Positions 27,377 through 35,827 are shown, counted from the stretch's first letter. The stretch: DNA of 64,000 nucleotides from Acidobacteriales bacterium 59-55 (GCA_001897435.1 MKSV01000004.1:542666-606665), one strand, 5' to 3'. Made by a program: numbers and translations. Notes: generated by a model not told the origin, from the letters alone.

Positions 27377-27897
27377 TCAGCTTCGGAAGCAACTGGTGGG
27401 CGATGCATTCGTCCGATAGAAGCGATCCCTACTGCTTCCGACGCAGGGCGGCCTACTTCAACGCAGCTGCCCTGATGTGCGGCCGACGCCTCCATCACAG
27501 CGCCATCTACCCCGGCCAGATCCGGTTCAATGCGGAGAGCGGCTTCGATCCGGAGTTTCCATCCCGCGCGCTCGGCAAAACATTTCTGTGCTCTGGCCCG
27601 AACCTACTCGCGGGAAAGATCCACCTCTTGTTCCAACAATTGGTAGGAACCATGCAGCCGGAGGCGTTTCTTGTGACCTTGAACTCGGTCGATCACGGTC
27701 AGATTCGGTTCCGGCGCCCCGGCTGGATGTCGTCCGGTGTACAGCCAATCTCGATCAGTACGAGAGGCCCAAGGTTCGAAGCGATGCTGCTGATTAGGCC
27801 CGGAGATTGGGTGCAAAGCGACCTCGGGCGTTGGCACGTAGGTGCAGATGGCCACAGTCTGTCATTGTCCTGCACGCGAGACGGGGTGATTGCATGA
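27361..27897 (+). CDS. unknown protein coupled to the replication-relaxation gene
   Basis: 178 residues from ATG 27361, inside the end of the previous gene. Contains VRVISFGSNWWAMHSSDRSD, QIRFRRPGWMSSGVQPISIS and RPGDWVQSDLGRWHVGADGH: a beta-rich, tryptophan-rich protein. ATGA overlap with the next gene. No family recognised. Confidence 0.55.
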   Translation: MQVRVISFGSNWWAMHSSDRSDPYCFRRRAAYFNAAALMCGRRLHHSAIYPGQIRFNAESGFDPEFPSRALGKTFLCSGPNLLAGKIHLLFQQLVGTMQPEAFLVTLNSVDHGQIRFRRPGWMSSGVQPISISTRGPRFEAMLLIRPGDWVQSDLGRWHVGADGHSLSLSCTRDGVIA

Positions 27898-28673
27898 GGT
27901 ATTACAAGGGCTATATCTCTCTATCCGAGGCGTGTGATGTGCCCGTCCTGCTGCATGTCCGCAACGCCCGCGCCATCCACTTCGATCAACTTTCGGACCT
28001 TATATCGCACGAAATGGAGGCGACACTCTCACGTTCGCTCCGTTGGCGAGTAGCCCGTCTTGAGAAAGCTGGCCTCATCTCTCGGTTGGAGATGTATCGG
28101 CATCTAGGCAAACCTGTCTTCGAAATCACACACCACGGTCTCGAATGTCTTGAAGCACGCGGTCACTATTTGCTGTCCTTACCAAGCAACACCGAGCAGA
28201 TTCTGCACCCGTCGCAGGTCCCACATGCGCTCGAGTTGGTCAATATTCGAATCGCGTTGGCGAAAGGAGGCTTGCTTCGCTCGTGGAAAAGCGAGCTGGA
28301 AATTACTTCGCGAAACCTCGTTGCCGAGAGTTCAGCGACCAAAGACTTTGACGCTATCGCGGAAATCGAGTTCGACGGAAGCAGCAGAAGACTCGCGATC
28401 GAGTATGAGAGAAACCCGAAAGCTGCCAACCGATATCGCGCGATTCGTGACGTGCTCGACAAGGATAAGACGGAGGACACTGTTCTCTATCTCACCTCGA
28501 ACGACGACATCTTGTATCTTCTCGCTGTCGAAATGCGGTCCTGCAGAAGACAAATCGGCTTCGCACTCAGCGAATCATTCCGGCGTTCGCTGCTGGATAC
28601 GCGGACGTTGACGAACACGGAAGATTCCGAGGTCGTCCTCTTACGAGATCTCCTTGCAGCCAAGGACGTGTAA
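27894..28673 (+). CDS. replication-relaxation-family-like protein (wHTH plus nuclease-like domain)
   Basis: 259 residues from ATG 27894. An N-terminal winged helix (SRSLRWRVARLEKAGLISRL) is followed by a domain with DFDAIAEIEFDGSSRRLAIE and YERNPKAANRYRAI. A D...ExE/K-like core and a basic helix of this kind are seen in replication-relaxation proteins of mobile elements. These are thought to act at origins of transfer or replication. No standard relaxase was found in the window, so this is the best candidate for the DNA-processing role. Catalysis is not established. Confidence 0.6.
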   Translation: MRYYKGYISLSEACDVPVLLHVRNARAIHFDQLSDLISHEMEATLSRSLRWRVARLEKAGLISRLEMYRHLGKPVFEITHHGLECLEARGHYLLSLPSNTEQILHPSQVPHALELVNIRIALAKGGLLRSWKSELEITSRNLVAESSATKDFDAIAEIEFDGSSRRLAIEYERNPKAANRYRAIRDVLDKDKTEDTVLYLTSNDDILYLLAVEMRSCRRQIGFALSESFRRSLLDTRTLTNTEDSEVVLLRDLLAAKDV

Positions 28674-28939
28674 CTCATCCTCTTTGCCCTTCAGGTTTTT
28701 GACTACCCATTGCTAAGCGATTGTGAATGGAATGGCTTTCCATTGACGCCCCTTTGACTTGCTTTGCCTCGTCTTTGAACGAAATCGGGCTACCCTAACT
28801 CCCTTTCCTCCTATGACTTGCTTCTTGACTATCCCCTTGTGCATGACTCTGTTTTGAGGGGTCGTGGATGAGGTGTCTGGGTATGGATGGGTAGAAGTAG
28901 AGCTGCGGAGGAACGAACGTGAACAGGAAGGAGGTAGAT

Positions 28940-29761
28940 ATGACACAGGTGCTGGAACAGATACGACGTCTTGCGCGGGATCATGGCGGAGACCTTGCGT
29001 TTGTTGTGAATCATTCTGGCGGCAAAGATTCCGCACGAATGCTGGGTTTCATCCGAGCGAAATTTCCAGATGCGCCGACTTACGCGGTGATGGCGGACAC
29101 CGGATTCGAGCATGTGTCTCCGATCTCCGCTGCCGACTTCGCGCACGCACGCTGTGCAGAGTTCGGTCTTAATCTCACAGTGGTACGTCACCCGAGGCGA
29201 ACCTACCTGGAGATGGTGGAGCAGCGTGGCATGTTCCCGTCGCCACAGTTCCGGCAATGTACCTCCGACTTGAAGCGCGGTCCCATTGACAAATTTATCC
29301 GGAGCCTGCCGCACAATTTGATCGTGAACTGCCTTGGCATCCGCTCCGAGGAATCGAATCCCCGCTCTCGACTGTCGCCGCTGACCCGTAACCAGAACCT
29401 TTCAACTCGCTGCAGAACTGTGTACAACTGGCTTCCCGTCTTCGATCAGACGCTCTCCGACGTGCTCGCCTGGCACTGGAGGAACGCCATCCGGCTCCAT
29501 CCTGTGTATGTTCCGGAGTACCACAAGGACGGATCGACGGGCGGATACCTGCGACGCTTTTCGTGCCGTGTGTGCATCTTCTCGACCGATGCGGACCTTG
29601 CAGCGATTCATCTCCATGACCGCGCGGCGTTCGATGCGGTCGCGGACCTCGAACGCAAATTGAAGTTCACAATGCGACCGGGCGTCAGCTTGGTTCAGAT
29701 TGTGGAAGCTCATTCTTCGGCCAGCATCGAGGAAGCACGGCAACAGAGCTTTTGTTTCTGA
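28940..29761 (+). CDS. PAPS-reductase-like PP-loop protein (DndC/IbrA type)
   Basis: 273 residues from ATG 28940, with a near-perfect AAGGAGG ahead. ATP-pyrophosphatase P-loop NHSGGKDSARM (S26-S31), then ADTGFEH, QCTSDLKRGP, GIRSEES and a late CRVC pair. Members activate substrates with ATP. DndC uses this chemistry in DNA phosphorothioation, and other members are plasmid- or phage-borne with unknown roles. No dndA, B, D or E is present here, so phosphorothioation by this locus alone is unlikely. Confidence 0.8.
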   Translation: MTQVLEQIRRLARDHGGDLAFVVNHSGGKDSARMLGFIRAKFPDAPTYAVMADTGFEHVSPISAADFAHARCAEFGLNLTVVRHPRRTYLEMVEQRGMFPSPQFRQCTSDLKRGPIDKFIRSLPHNLIVNCLGIRSEESNPRSRLSPLTRNQNLSTRCRTVYNWLPVFDQTLSDVLAWHWRNAIRLHPVYVPEYHKDGSTGGYLRRFSCRVCIFSTDADLAAIHLHDRAAFDAVADLERKLKFTMRPGVSLVQIVEAHSSASIEEARQQSFCF

Positions 29762-29858
29762 CAGAAGATCGTCGGTTTAGGTATTCCCAATCCCTCCATC
29801 CTGTAGCCCCAACCTACCCAACTTAACCGCACACCCGCCATTGCAGAAAGGAACCTCC

Positions 29859-30116
29859 ATGCCCGAAATTCTTCGTGCTATCTCGACGCCGGTCGAGTAC
29901 GTACCGATCTTGTCCTCCCGCTTTGCCCTCCGCTTCGCAGGTTGTCTTCTGCTTACATCGCTCGACGCAGGAGTCATTTCGGCGTTCGGTCCTGCACTTT
30001 ATCGTGTGAGCGCCGACCATCCCTCCTGGCTGGCCGGCCTGGCACTCCTTTTCGCCACCATGCTCGGATCGCTTCTTCGCGTCTGGATGCTGACCTTCCG
30101 CGGCCGCTCCCGTTAG
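29859..30116 (+). CDS. small two-helix membrane protein
   Basis: 85 residues from ATG 29859 (AAAGGA ahead). Two hydrophobic helices (RFAGCLLLTSLDAGVISAFG and WLAGLALLFATMLGSLLRVW), basic C-terminus. Position between the PP-loop gene and a small soluble protein gives no clear clue. Confidence 0.55.
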   Translation: MPEILRAISTPVEYVPILSSRFALRFAGCLLLTSLDAGVISAFGPALYRVSADHPSWLAGLALLFATMLGSLLRVWMLTFRGRSR

Positions 30117-30161
30117 AGCCGTATCCACTTCAACCCAACCAGAAGAGAGAGGAGAGTCACT

Positions 30162-30521
30162 ATGCAACGCAGCTTAGGAAGAATGTCCGCCTACAAGATG
30201 TTCAACTGGCGCGATCGCGCCGCCAGCACTATTCAACAGACCGTCTCCGCGTTCCTCGACGTCGGAGACGCGATCGCCACTCGTTGGATCCAGACACCAA
30301 AGGGTGTCTTGCTCTTGCAGATGGTTCCAGATAACAGCGCATCCGGAGCGATTTACGTCTTCGACCGGCAGCGGGACGACTGGTACATGCTCTCCTTCGA
30401 GGGCTGCGAGGACCAGTTCACCTCTGAGCAATTCGACCACGTCTTCTCGGAGTACAAGCTTTTCAGCTACGTGGAACAGCCAGGCCTACTGCTGTCCCAA
30501 CTGCAGCCCGCCAACGCTTAG
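30162..30521 (+). CDS. small soluble protein of unknown function
   Basis: 119 residues, preceded by GAGAGGAGAG. Alpha/beta composition with aromatic patches (DRQRDDWYMLSFEGCEDQF). No membrane segment. Lies in a run of small accessory genes typical of ICE leading regions. No family recognised. Confidence 0.6.
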   Translation: MQRSLGRMSAYKMFNWRDRAASTIQQTVSAFLDVGDAIATRWIQTPKGVLLLQMVPDNSASGAIYVFDRQRDDWYMLSFEGCEDQFTSEQFDHVFSEYKLFSYVEQPGLLLSQLQPANA

Positions 30522-30585
30522 CCCATCCCGTAGTACCCCATCCCCCACCATCCCAAACGCAACTTCAACTCCAGGAGGAGATGCC

Positions 30586-30768
30586 ATGCGTATGTCCGCT
30601 AGTCGTATTCGTTCGATCAATCGCAGCATAGCCAGAGTCAACGGGATCATCTGTGGCGCCTCGGACAGGCTTCCCCGCAACCCGTCCGATACCCGTACCC
30701 CCAACGCATCCGCCACTCCGTCCCGCACGATCAGGATTGTGGCGGCGGCGAAATCCACCACCGCGTAG
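30586..30768 (+). CDS. small basic protein
   Basis: 60 residues from ATG 30586 with an excellent AGGAGGAG eight bases upstream. Very basic and serine-rich (MRMSASRIRSINRSIARVNG). The strong ribosome site is the main support; composition suggests nucleic-acid contact. Could be spurious. Confidence 0.4.
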   Translation: MRMSASRIRSINRSIARVNGIICGASDRLPRNPSDTRTPNASATPSRTIRIVAAAKSTTA

Positions 30769-30838
30769 CTCTGACGCCTCCGGAATCGGCGAGCGAATGT
30801 GCGCGAGAGACCGTGTTCGGCTCGCCGTTTCCAGAAAT

Positions 30839-30867
30839 TTGACCGAGTTTTGGAGCCGGGTTACAAC
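30839..30867 (+). promoter_or_regulatory. candidate promoter of the primase-ssb-rad52 operon
   Basis: TTGACCGAGTTT at 30839 with TACAAC 17 bases after the hexamer, the best -10 of the three copies of this motif. It lies 57 bp ahead of the primase start. Confidence 0.6.
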
Positions 30868-30895
30868 CACACAGTTGAGAAAGGAGACCCCGGCT

Positions 30896-31843
30896 ATGCC
30901 CGCCCACTTCTGCGTAAGCCGCCAGACCGCTGAAGAGTTTATGCGGTTATTCGTCAACCGCCTGGCCTACTGCATCCAAAAAGAAAAAGCCCCGTCCGAT
31001 GGGAGCGCGCCGTATATCAAGCAGACGCGACCACTCGATTCTGGCGCAGTCAGGATGCACCTCAACGGCGACATGACCATCAGCTTGTTTGCCATTAACC
31101 CTCAAACCCAAAGCTGCAAGTGGGTGGCGATCGACGCAGATTTCGGCGATGCACTGGACGCCCTCTTCCATCTGCGACGGGAACTCAAACAAGACGGGAT
31201 CGATGCGGCTCTCGAACAGTCGCGTCGCGGTGGCCATCTCTGGATCTTCGGTGAAGGTCCCCTGCTGGCGTCCCAATGCCGCATCTATATTTACAACCTC
31301 GCGCTCCGTTTGGGAGTTCCGGTCAAAGGCGGTGGTCTCAAAGAGGGCATCGAGGTCTTCCCAAGACAGGACCACATAGCAGATGGTGCCTATGGAAACG
31401 CAATCCGCGCACCCCTGGGAGTTCATCGCAAGACGAACCGCCGATATTGGTTTTATGACGCCGATGTCACTCCGGAGGCGCAGCTCAACTACCTATACGG
31501 GCTGAAGAAGCTGACGGCAACGGAACTCGAGACCCTCACGCAGGGGATGGAGCTGCCAAAAGCGTACCGGCCGCCCGCGCCAGTGCCATTTGTTCCGCGG
31601 ATTCCAGTTACTGGACAGCAGGAGTTCCGCATCCTCAACTACGTGCAGATCACGGGGAAACAGGACATCCGCAACTGGAAGGCGCAGTGCCCGTCCTGCG
31701 CGCAGGCTGGCCGCGACCGGTCGCGGGACAACCTCGGTATCAAGATCTCCGACCCGCGCTTCTACGTGTGCCGCGCCGGATGCACGAAGGAAGAAATCCG
31801 GGCGGCACTCGGTCAACCCATTCGCAAAGCAGCAATGGCTTAA
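30896..31843 (+). CDS. archaeo-eukaryotic-type primase (TOTE-like AEP) with C-terminal zinc finger
   Basis: 315 residues from ATG 30896 (AAAGGAG ahead). Catalytic acids in VAIDADFGDA (D80, D82), then SRRGGHLWIF and EVFPRQD...GNAIRAPLGVHR, the AEP primase pattern as seen in TOTE-type primase-helicase proteins. A four-cysteine finger follows (C265, C268, C292, C296) ahead of KEEIRAALG, like the CHC2 finger of DnaG-type primases. It probably primes synthesis on single-stranded DNA after transfer. Heads an operon with ssb and rad52-like genes. Confidence 0.75.
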   Translation: MPAHFCVSRQTAEEFMRLFVNRLAYCIQKEKAPSDGSAPYIKQTRPLDSGAVRMHLNGDMTISLFAINPQTQSCKWVAIDADFGDALDALFHLRRELKQDGIDAALEQSRRGGHLWIFGEGPLLASQCRIYIYNLALRLGVPVKGGGLKEGIEVFPRQDHIADGAYGNAIRAPLGVHRKTNRRYWFYDADVTPEAQLNYLYGLKKLTATELETLTQGMELPKAYRPPAPVPFVPRIPVTGQQEFRILNYVQITGKQDIRNWKAQCPSCAQAGRDRSRDNLGIKISDPRFYVCRAGCTKEEIRAALGQPIRKAAMA

Positions 31844-31854
31844 GGGGGAAGAGG

Positions 31855-32505
31855 ATGGCAATCGTTTCTCATAAGCAAGCGACGTCGCCGGCTTCCCGTT
31901 CTCATGCTATGCATGGCCTGTCGCTTCCAGCCGCTGTTCTGAGTGCCATCCAGAAGCGAGGGATCTACTGCACTTCGAGCCTCTCTATCGAACATCAATA
32001 CCTGGCGAACCGTTACGTACTGCGCGGTGTGGAGTCCGGCGGCGCGGTCGTAGACATCGGGCGTGCGTGCGCTTACCTGCCGTCGGACGGGAACCCTCTA
32101 CCGTGGCTCCAGTCACTCGATTCCATCGCTGTGAACGGACGGCACGCCATCTTTCTCGCTGACAACTTGGTCCGTATCGAGATGTTGAGGATGGTGAGGA
32201 CCTACGAACTGGCAATCTCGCTGCACACCTTGTCGTTCCTGCCTGGTCGAATCCGCCCGGAGATTGCGTCGAAGCTGCTTTTTCGAGGGCGAGACGGCGC
32301 CCTTCCCCTTGATCTATGGGCGGACCAGAACAAGAGTCTGCGAGGACGGATCGCTCCGACCTTCTACAACCGCGCCGGCGAACCGATCAATCTGCCGAGG
32401 CGCTTTGAAGAGGCGATTCGGAGGCTGACCGAAGCCGTCTGCTGCATCGGTTGTAGGCATACCCATGTAGGGGTTCCACCCAAGACGAATGGAGTGGCGA
32501 CATGA
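31855..32505 (+). CDS. unknown protein of the DNA-metabolism operon
   Basis: 216 residues from ATG 31855 (GGGGGAAGAGG ahead). No membrane segment. Features RGIYCTSSLSIEHQYLANRY, VNGRHAIFLADNLVRIEMLR and a CCIGCRH cysteine cluster near the end. Overlaps the next gene by four bases. Function unknown. Confidence 0.6.
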   Translation: MAIVSHKQATSPASRSHAMHGLSLPAAVLSAIQKRGIYCTSSLSIEHQYLANRYVLRGVESGGAVVDIGRACAYLPSDGNPLPWLQSLDSIAVNGRHAIFLADNLVRIEMLRMVRTYELAISLHTLSFLPGRIRPEIASKLLFRGRDGALPLDLWADQNKSLRGRIAPTFYNRAGEPINLPRRFEEAIRRLTEAVCCIGCRHTHVGVPPKTNGVAT

Positions 32506-32753
32506 CGCAGAGTAGCGGAAACGTCGTTACTGTCGGGGAGCCAAACTGGGCGCCACTTGAAAACATTCTTCCGCCTGAGGAGTGTCAGGAATACATGTAC
32601 ATGGGACGCGCAGGCGAGATCGAGTTGTACAAGCACCGCTGGACGCGCAGATACCTCAACATCGGCACGGACTGTCGTAGCTTTTATTTCTATTCCGATG
32701 GGAAATACGTCGAGATTTCGCAGGCCGCGGCGCTTGCACATGTGCGCAATTGA
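32502..32753 (+). CDS. small protein upstream of ssb
   Basis: 83 residues starting in an ATGA overlap. Aromatic- and charge-rich (EYMYMGRAGEIELYKHRWTR, YFYSDGKYVEI). Probably cytoplasmic. No family recognised. Confidence 0.55.
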   Translation: MTQSSGNVVTVGEPNWAPLENILPPEECQEYMYMGRAGEIELYKHRWTRRYLNIGTDCRSFYFYSDGKYVEISQAAALAHVRN

Positions 32754-32773
32754 TTACGGAAAGGAGCATCAAC

Positions 32774-33247
32774 GTGGCAAAAGGTATCAACAAAGCAATG
32801 CTGCTCGGACACGTCGGCAAGGACCCGGAGATTCGTTCAACCTCTGGTGGAACGATGGTCGCAAGTTTCTCGCTCGCCACCAGTGAGCGGCAGAAGGACG
32901 GTCAGGGCAATTGGACTGAGAAGGCCGAATGGCACAATCTCGTCGCCTTCAACAGGACGGCTGAAATTGTCCGGGACTATGTGAAGAAGGGGACGCAACT
33001 CTTCATTGAGGGCAAGATCCAGACCCGATCCTGGGATGACAAGTCCAGTGGCGAAAAGAAGTACCGCACCGAGGTTCTGATCAATGAACTGACTCTGCTC
33101 GGCGGTCGCCAAGGCGGGGATGGGGGCGGCTACAGCAATGGCGGTGGGTATTCGCGTATCACGCCCGCCGGTTTCGGACAGTCGCGTGCCGGAGGCAACG
33201 ACGACTACGGCGATCAGGGGATCAGTGACGACGACATACCGTTCTGA
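32774..33247 (+). CDS. ssb: single-stranded DNA-binding protein
   Basis: 157 residues from GTG 32774, chosen because AAGGAG precedes it and the protein begins AKGINKAMLLGHVGKDPEIR as SSBs do. OB-fold (SFSLATSER, EWHNLVAFNRTAEIVRDYVK, KGTQLFIEGKIQTRSW), a glycine-rich linker and the acidic tip DDDIPF that recruits partner proteins. Coats transferred single strands. A terminator follows. Confidence 0.93.
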   Translation: MAKGINKAMLLGHVGKDPEIRSTSGGTMVASFSLATSERQKDGQGNWTEKAEWHNLVAFNRTAEIVRDYVKKGTQLFIEGKIQTRSWDDKSSGEKKYRTEVLINELTLLGGRQGGDGGGYSNGGGYSRITPAGFGQSRAGGNDDYGDQGISDDDIPF

Positions 33248-33271
33248 AAGCTTTGGTCAGAATCACGACTC

Positions 33272-33299
33272 GGGCGCTCTGCGGAGCGCCCATTTCTTT
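33272..33299 (+). terminator. hairpin terminator after ssb
   Basis: GGGCGCTC-TGCG-GAGCGCCC perfect stem followed by ATTTCTTT. Partial readthrough to the rad52-like gene is possible. Confidence 0.75.
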
Positions 33300-33313
33300 G
33301 AGGAGACAACGAG

Positions 33314-34222
33314 ATGGCGACAACAGAACTGAAAACAAATCCGGAGCTTGACGCTCTGTTCGTGCAGTTGGTGGAGCCTTTTGATCCTTCCGAGATCAAA
33401 TGGCGCGTGACGCATACGACTCAGGATCGCCGGCGGGGTGCGGTTATCGCCTTCGCAGATCCAAGGGCATACACCGACAGGCTCAACCAGATATTCACAC
33501 CCACCGGTTGGACACGAACCTACGACGTCTCGACAGTGACCGCCGTGAGTCGGATGAAGGGGGACAAACTCATCCAGACCGGAAAGGTGCTGGTCACCTG
33601 CTCCCTCACGATCCACCAACTTGGGTGCCACACCGGAAGCGGAGAGGAGTGGGCCGACGAACAGAACGCCATGACGAGCGCAGAGGCGCAGGCATTCAAA
33701 CGAGCCTGCACTTGTTTCGGGCTGGGGCGTTATCTCTACAACTTTGCCGAGATGTGGGTTCCGCTCAATGACTACCGTCAACCGGTCAATCTGCCGCCGC
33801 TACCGCAGTGGGCGCTCCCGAAAGGAAGCAGGCCCGAAGGAAGAATCAACCCCGTTTGCGGTCCTCGGCCTCCCGTTGTGCAACGGGGGCCCATCGATCA
33901 GAAGACGACGGCGAGAATCGAAGGCTTCCGGCGCATTCTTGGAGATCCGATTTATGGAGAGATCCTGTGGCGCGTGGCGCGGGCGCGAAGGGCGAACGCG
34001 GTTCCGAATGCGCAGCTGCAGGCGGATGTCTCCGAGGCGATGGAGCGTGCGGCTCGTGGCATCCGCAAAGCACACTCGCTGGCCGAAGAGATCGGGGACA
34101 CGCAGTTCGTTTCCGTGCTCGAGCGGTTGAGGATCAGGTCGATGACAACGATCCGTAACCTCGAAGCTCTCAAGCTCCTGGTCCTGGAACTGGAAAACTT
34201 GGCGGCTCAACACGCCGCCTGA
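33314..34222 (+). CDS. Rad52/DdrA-type single-strand annealing protein
   Basis: 302 residues, GAGGAG upstream. The N-terminal half has the Rad52-like core: AFADPRAYTDRLNQIFTPTG, WADEQNAMTSAEAQAFKRAC, CFGLGRYLYNF. The C-terminal half is helical and probably regulatory. Annealing proteins of this class pair complementary strands and promote recombination of phages and ICEs. With SSB and primase it forms a DNA-processing set. Confidence 0.82.
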   Translation: MATTELKTNPELDALFVQLVEPFDPSEIKWRVTHTTQDRRRGAVIAFADPRAYTDRLNQIFTPTGWTRTYDVSTVTAVSRMKGDKLIQTGKVLVTCSLTIHQLGCHTGSGEEWADEQNAMTSAEAQAFKRACTCFGLGRYLYNFAEMWVPLNDYRQPVNLPPLPQWALPKGSRPEGRINPVCGPRPPVVQRGPIDQKTTARIEGFRRILGDPIYGEILWRVARARRANAVPNAQLQADVSEAMERAARGIRKAHSLAEEIGDTQFVSVLERLRIRSMTTIRNLEALKLLVLELENLAAQHAA

Positions 34223-34275
34223 TCGTGGAGACGCGGGGCGGCGCAAGTACCGCTCCGCTTCAGTCTGGAGGTATC

Positions 34276-34524
34276 ATGCGCAACGTCAAAATGCTTCGCA
34301 CGGAAGCCAATTTCGTTAGTATCCCGGTTGAACAGGCGATTTACTGCGAGAACTGTAACACGGTCTCGAACTCTACACGGCGGCGGTGTGGAGTGTGTGG
34401 TAGCGAAGCAATCTTCAGCCTGACTACCCTGATCGACGGCCCTCCTCCGGGGCCAAGCGCCGGACCCGCCGCTGCGGGTTGCCTCGTTTCGCTCTTACAT
34501 AAGGAGTCTGTCAAAGCAGCATGA
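34276..34524 (+). CDS. small zinc-ribbon protein
   Basis: 82 residues from ATG 34276 (GGAGG ahead). Two CxxC knuckles (CENCNTVSNSTRRRCGVCGS) form a zinc ribbon. A proline- and glycine-rich tail follows. May bind nucleic acid or a protein partner. It is the last backbone gene before the first cargo block. Confidence 0.6.
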   Translation: MRNVKMLRTEANFVSIPVEQAIYCENCNTVSNSTRRRCGVCGSEAIFSLTTLIDGPPPGPSAGPAAAGCLVSLLHKESVKAA

Positions 34525-34567
34525 CGCCGAAGGTTCAAAAGGGAGGTCAGGGTAGTTTGTGATCTAA

Positions 34568-35705
34568 GGAGACTCTGATCAAGTCCTTTGTTTTACCGTG
34601 GGGCGGAAGTTCGCTGTTTTTGCTTTCTCGGGTTCTGAACAAGTGGCCTTTTCGCTTTCCGAGACACACTAGTGCCTCGACAGGGCCAGGTGTTTTTGCG
34701 CGGTGACGAGGTTGACTAGCGCGAAGCTGGCGTGGAGCCGGTGAAGGTTCTTGCAGAGGCCGCGATAGCGCACCTTCACGAAGCCGAAGTCGAGCTTCAG
34801 CATTTTGAAAACGTGCTCGACACGCGAGCGGGTCTTGCTCTTGATGCGGTTGGCCTCGCGCACCTCGGGCCAGACCTGAGGCTTGGATCGCCAGCGGCGG
34901 CAGGTGCGGTCTTCGGCGCGTGGCGCATGCTCGGTGAGCACAGCGCCCTGGCCTTGGTACGCTTGATCGCCCCACACGGCAGTCTCCTGGCCATGCAAAA
35001 ACTGCGGCAGCACCTTTGCGTCGTTGACGTTGGCCGCCGTCGCCGTGATGCTGTGCACCAACTTGGTCTCGGCATCCACGCCGATATGGGCTTTCATGCC
35101 AAAGTGCCACTGGTTGCCCTTGCGCACCTGGTGCATCTCCGGGTCGCGCTCGCCCTTGCTGTTCTTGGTCGACGAAGGCGCTACGATCAGCGCCACATCC
35201 ACGATGGTGCCCGTGCCCAGCTTCACGCCCCGGCTCTCCAGATGGCCGTTCACGCGCGCGAAGATCTTCGCGCCCAGACCGTGCCGCTCCAGCAGATGGC
35301 GGAACCTGCACACCGTCGTCTCGTCCGGCACCGGCTCGCGGCCCAGGTCGATGCCCACGAAGTGACGCATGGCGTTGGAGTCGTAGAGCGCATCTTCCAC
35401 CGCCGGGTCGGCAAGGTTGAACCACTGTTGAAGAAAGTACATCCGCAGCATCCGCTCCAACCCCACCGGCGGACGACCGTTACCCGCCTTCGGATAAAAC
35501 GGCTCGATCTCGGCCACCAGCTCGCGCCAAGGAACCACAACGTTCATCTGGGCAAGGAACTCCGCGCGCCGCGTACGCTTCACGTGCTTCTCAAACCCTG
35601 CCGCCATCGCCAACGTCTGCTGCTGTGCCATCCGCTCGCCGCACCTCGATGTCCGCAATCTAAATCACACCGCAGTGGAAAGAACAGAACTTAATCAGAG
35701 TCTCC
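34568..35705 (-). mobile_element. IS5-family insertion sequence
   Basis: Imperfect terminal inverted repeats: left GGAGACTCTGATCAAGT at 34568, right (minus strand) GGAGACTCTGATTAAGT ending at 35705. It encloses one transposase gene. The flanks (CTAA on the left, CTCC on the right) show no matching target duplication, so a rearrangement may have occurred across it. Confidence 0.8.
34669..35631 (-). CDS. IS5-family transposase
   Basis: 320 residues from ATG 35631 (MAQQQTLAMAAGF). N-terminal DUF772-like part (RMLRMYFLQQWFNLADPAVE) and a DDE domain: VDVALIVAPSSTKNSKG, AHIGVDAETKLVHSITATAA, WGDQAYQG and a C-terminal EHVFKMLK...FGFVKVRYRGL, typical of the IS5 group. Appears intact. Confidence 0.9.
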   Translation of the reverse strand: MAQQQTLAMAAGFEKHVKRTRRAEFLAQMNVVVPWRELVAEIEPFYPKAGNGRPPVGLERMLRMYFLQQWFNLADPAVEDALYDSNAMRHFVGIDLGREPVPDETTVCRFRHLLERHGLGAKIFARVNGHLESRGVKLGTGTIVDVALIVAPSSTKNSKGERDPEMHQVRKGNQWHFGMKAHIGVDAETKLVHSITATAANVNDAKVLPQFLHGQETAVWGDQAYQGQGAVLTEHAPRAEDRTCRRWRSKPQVWPEVREANRIKSKTRSRVEHVFKMLKLDFGFVKVRYRGLCKNLHRLHASFALVNLVTAQKHLALSRH

Positions 35706-35732
35706 CTCCTGACGAGAAGCGCGTTTGCCGTT

Positions 35733-35746
35733 ACTAGACACGCTTC
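35733..35746 (+). repeat. left arm of a 14-bp inverted repeat bracketing cargo
   Basis: ACTAGACACGCTTC, the exact reverse complement of 43620-43633. The two arms enclose about 7.9 kb holding the five minus-strand cargo genes. Confidence 0.55.
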
Positions 35747-35827
35747 GGAAAGCAGAAGCCCAAAATTCATCTGACTACGTGCGATAAGTTCAGAGTGTAA
35801 GAGTATTTGACGAGTTGGAACGCATTC

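Noticed and set aside
28940..29761. Complete Dnd phosphorothioation system
   Set aside because: Only a DndC-like protein is present; no dndA, B, D, E or restriction partners nearby.
34732..35694. Long open frame antisense to the IS5 transposase
   Set aside because: Shadow of a GC-rich coding strand; His- and Leu-rich without domains or ribosome site.
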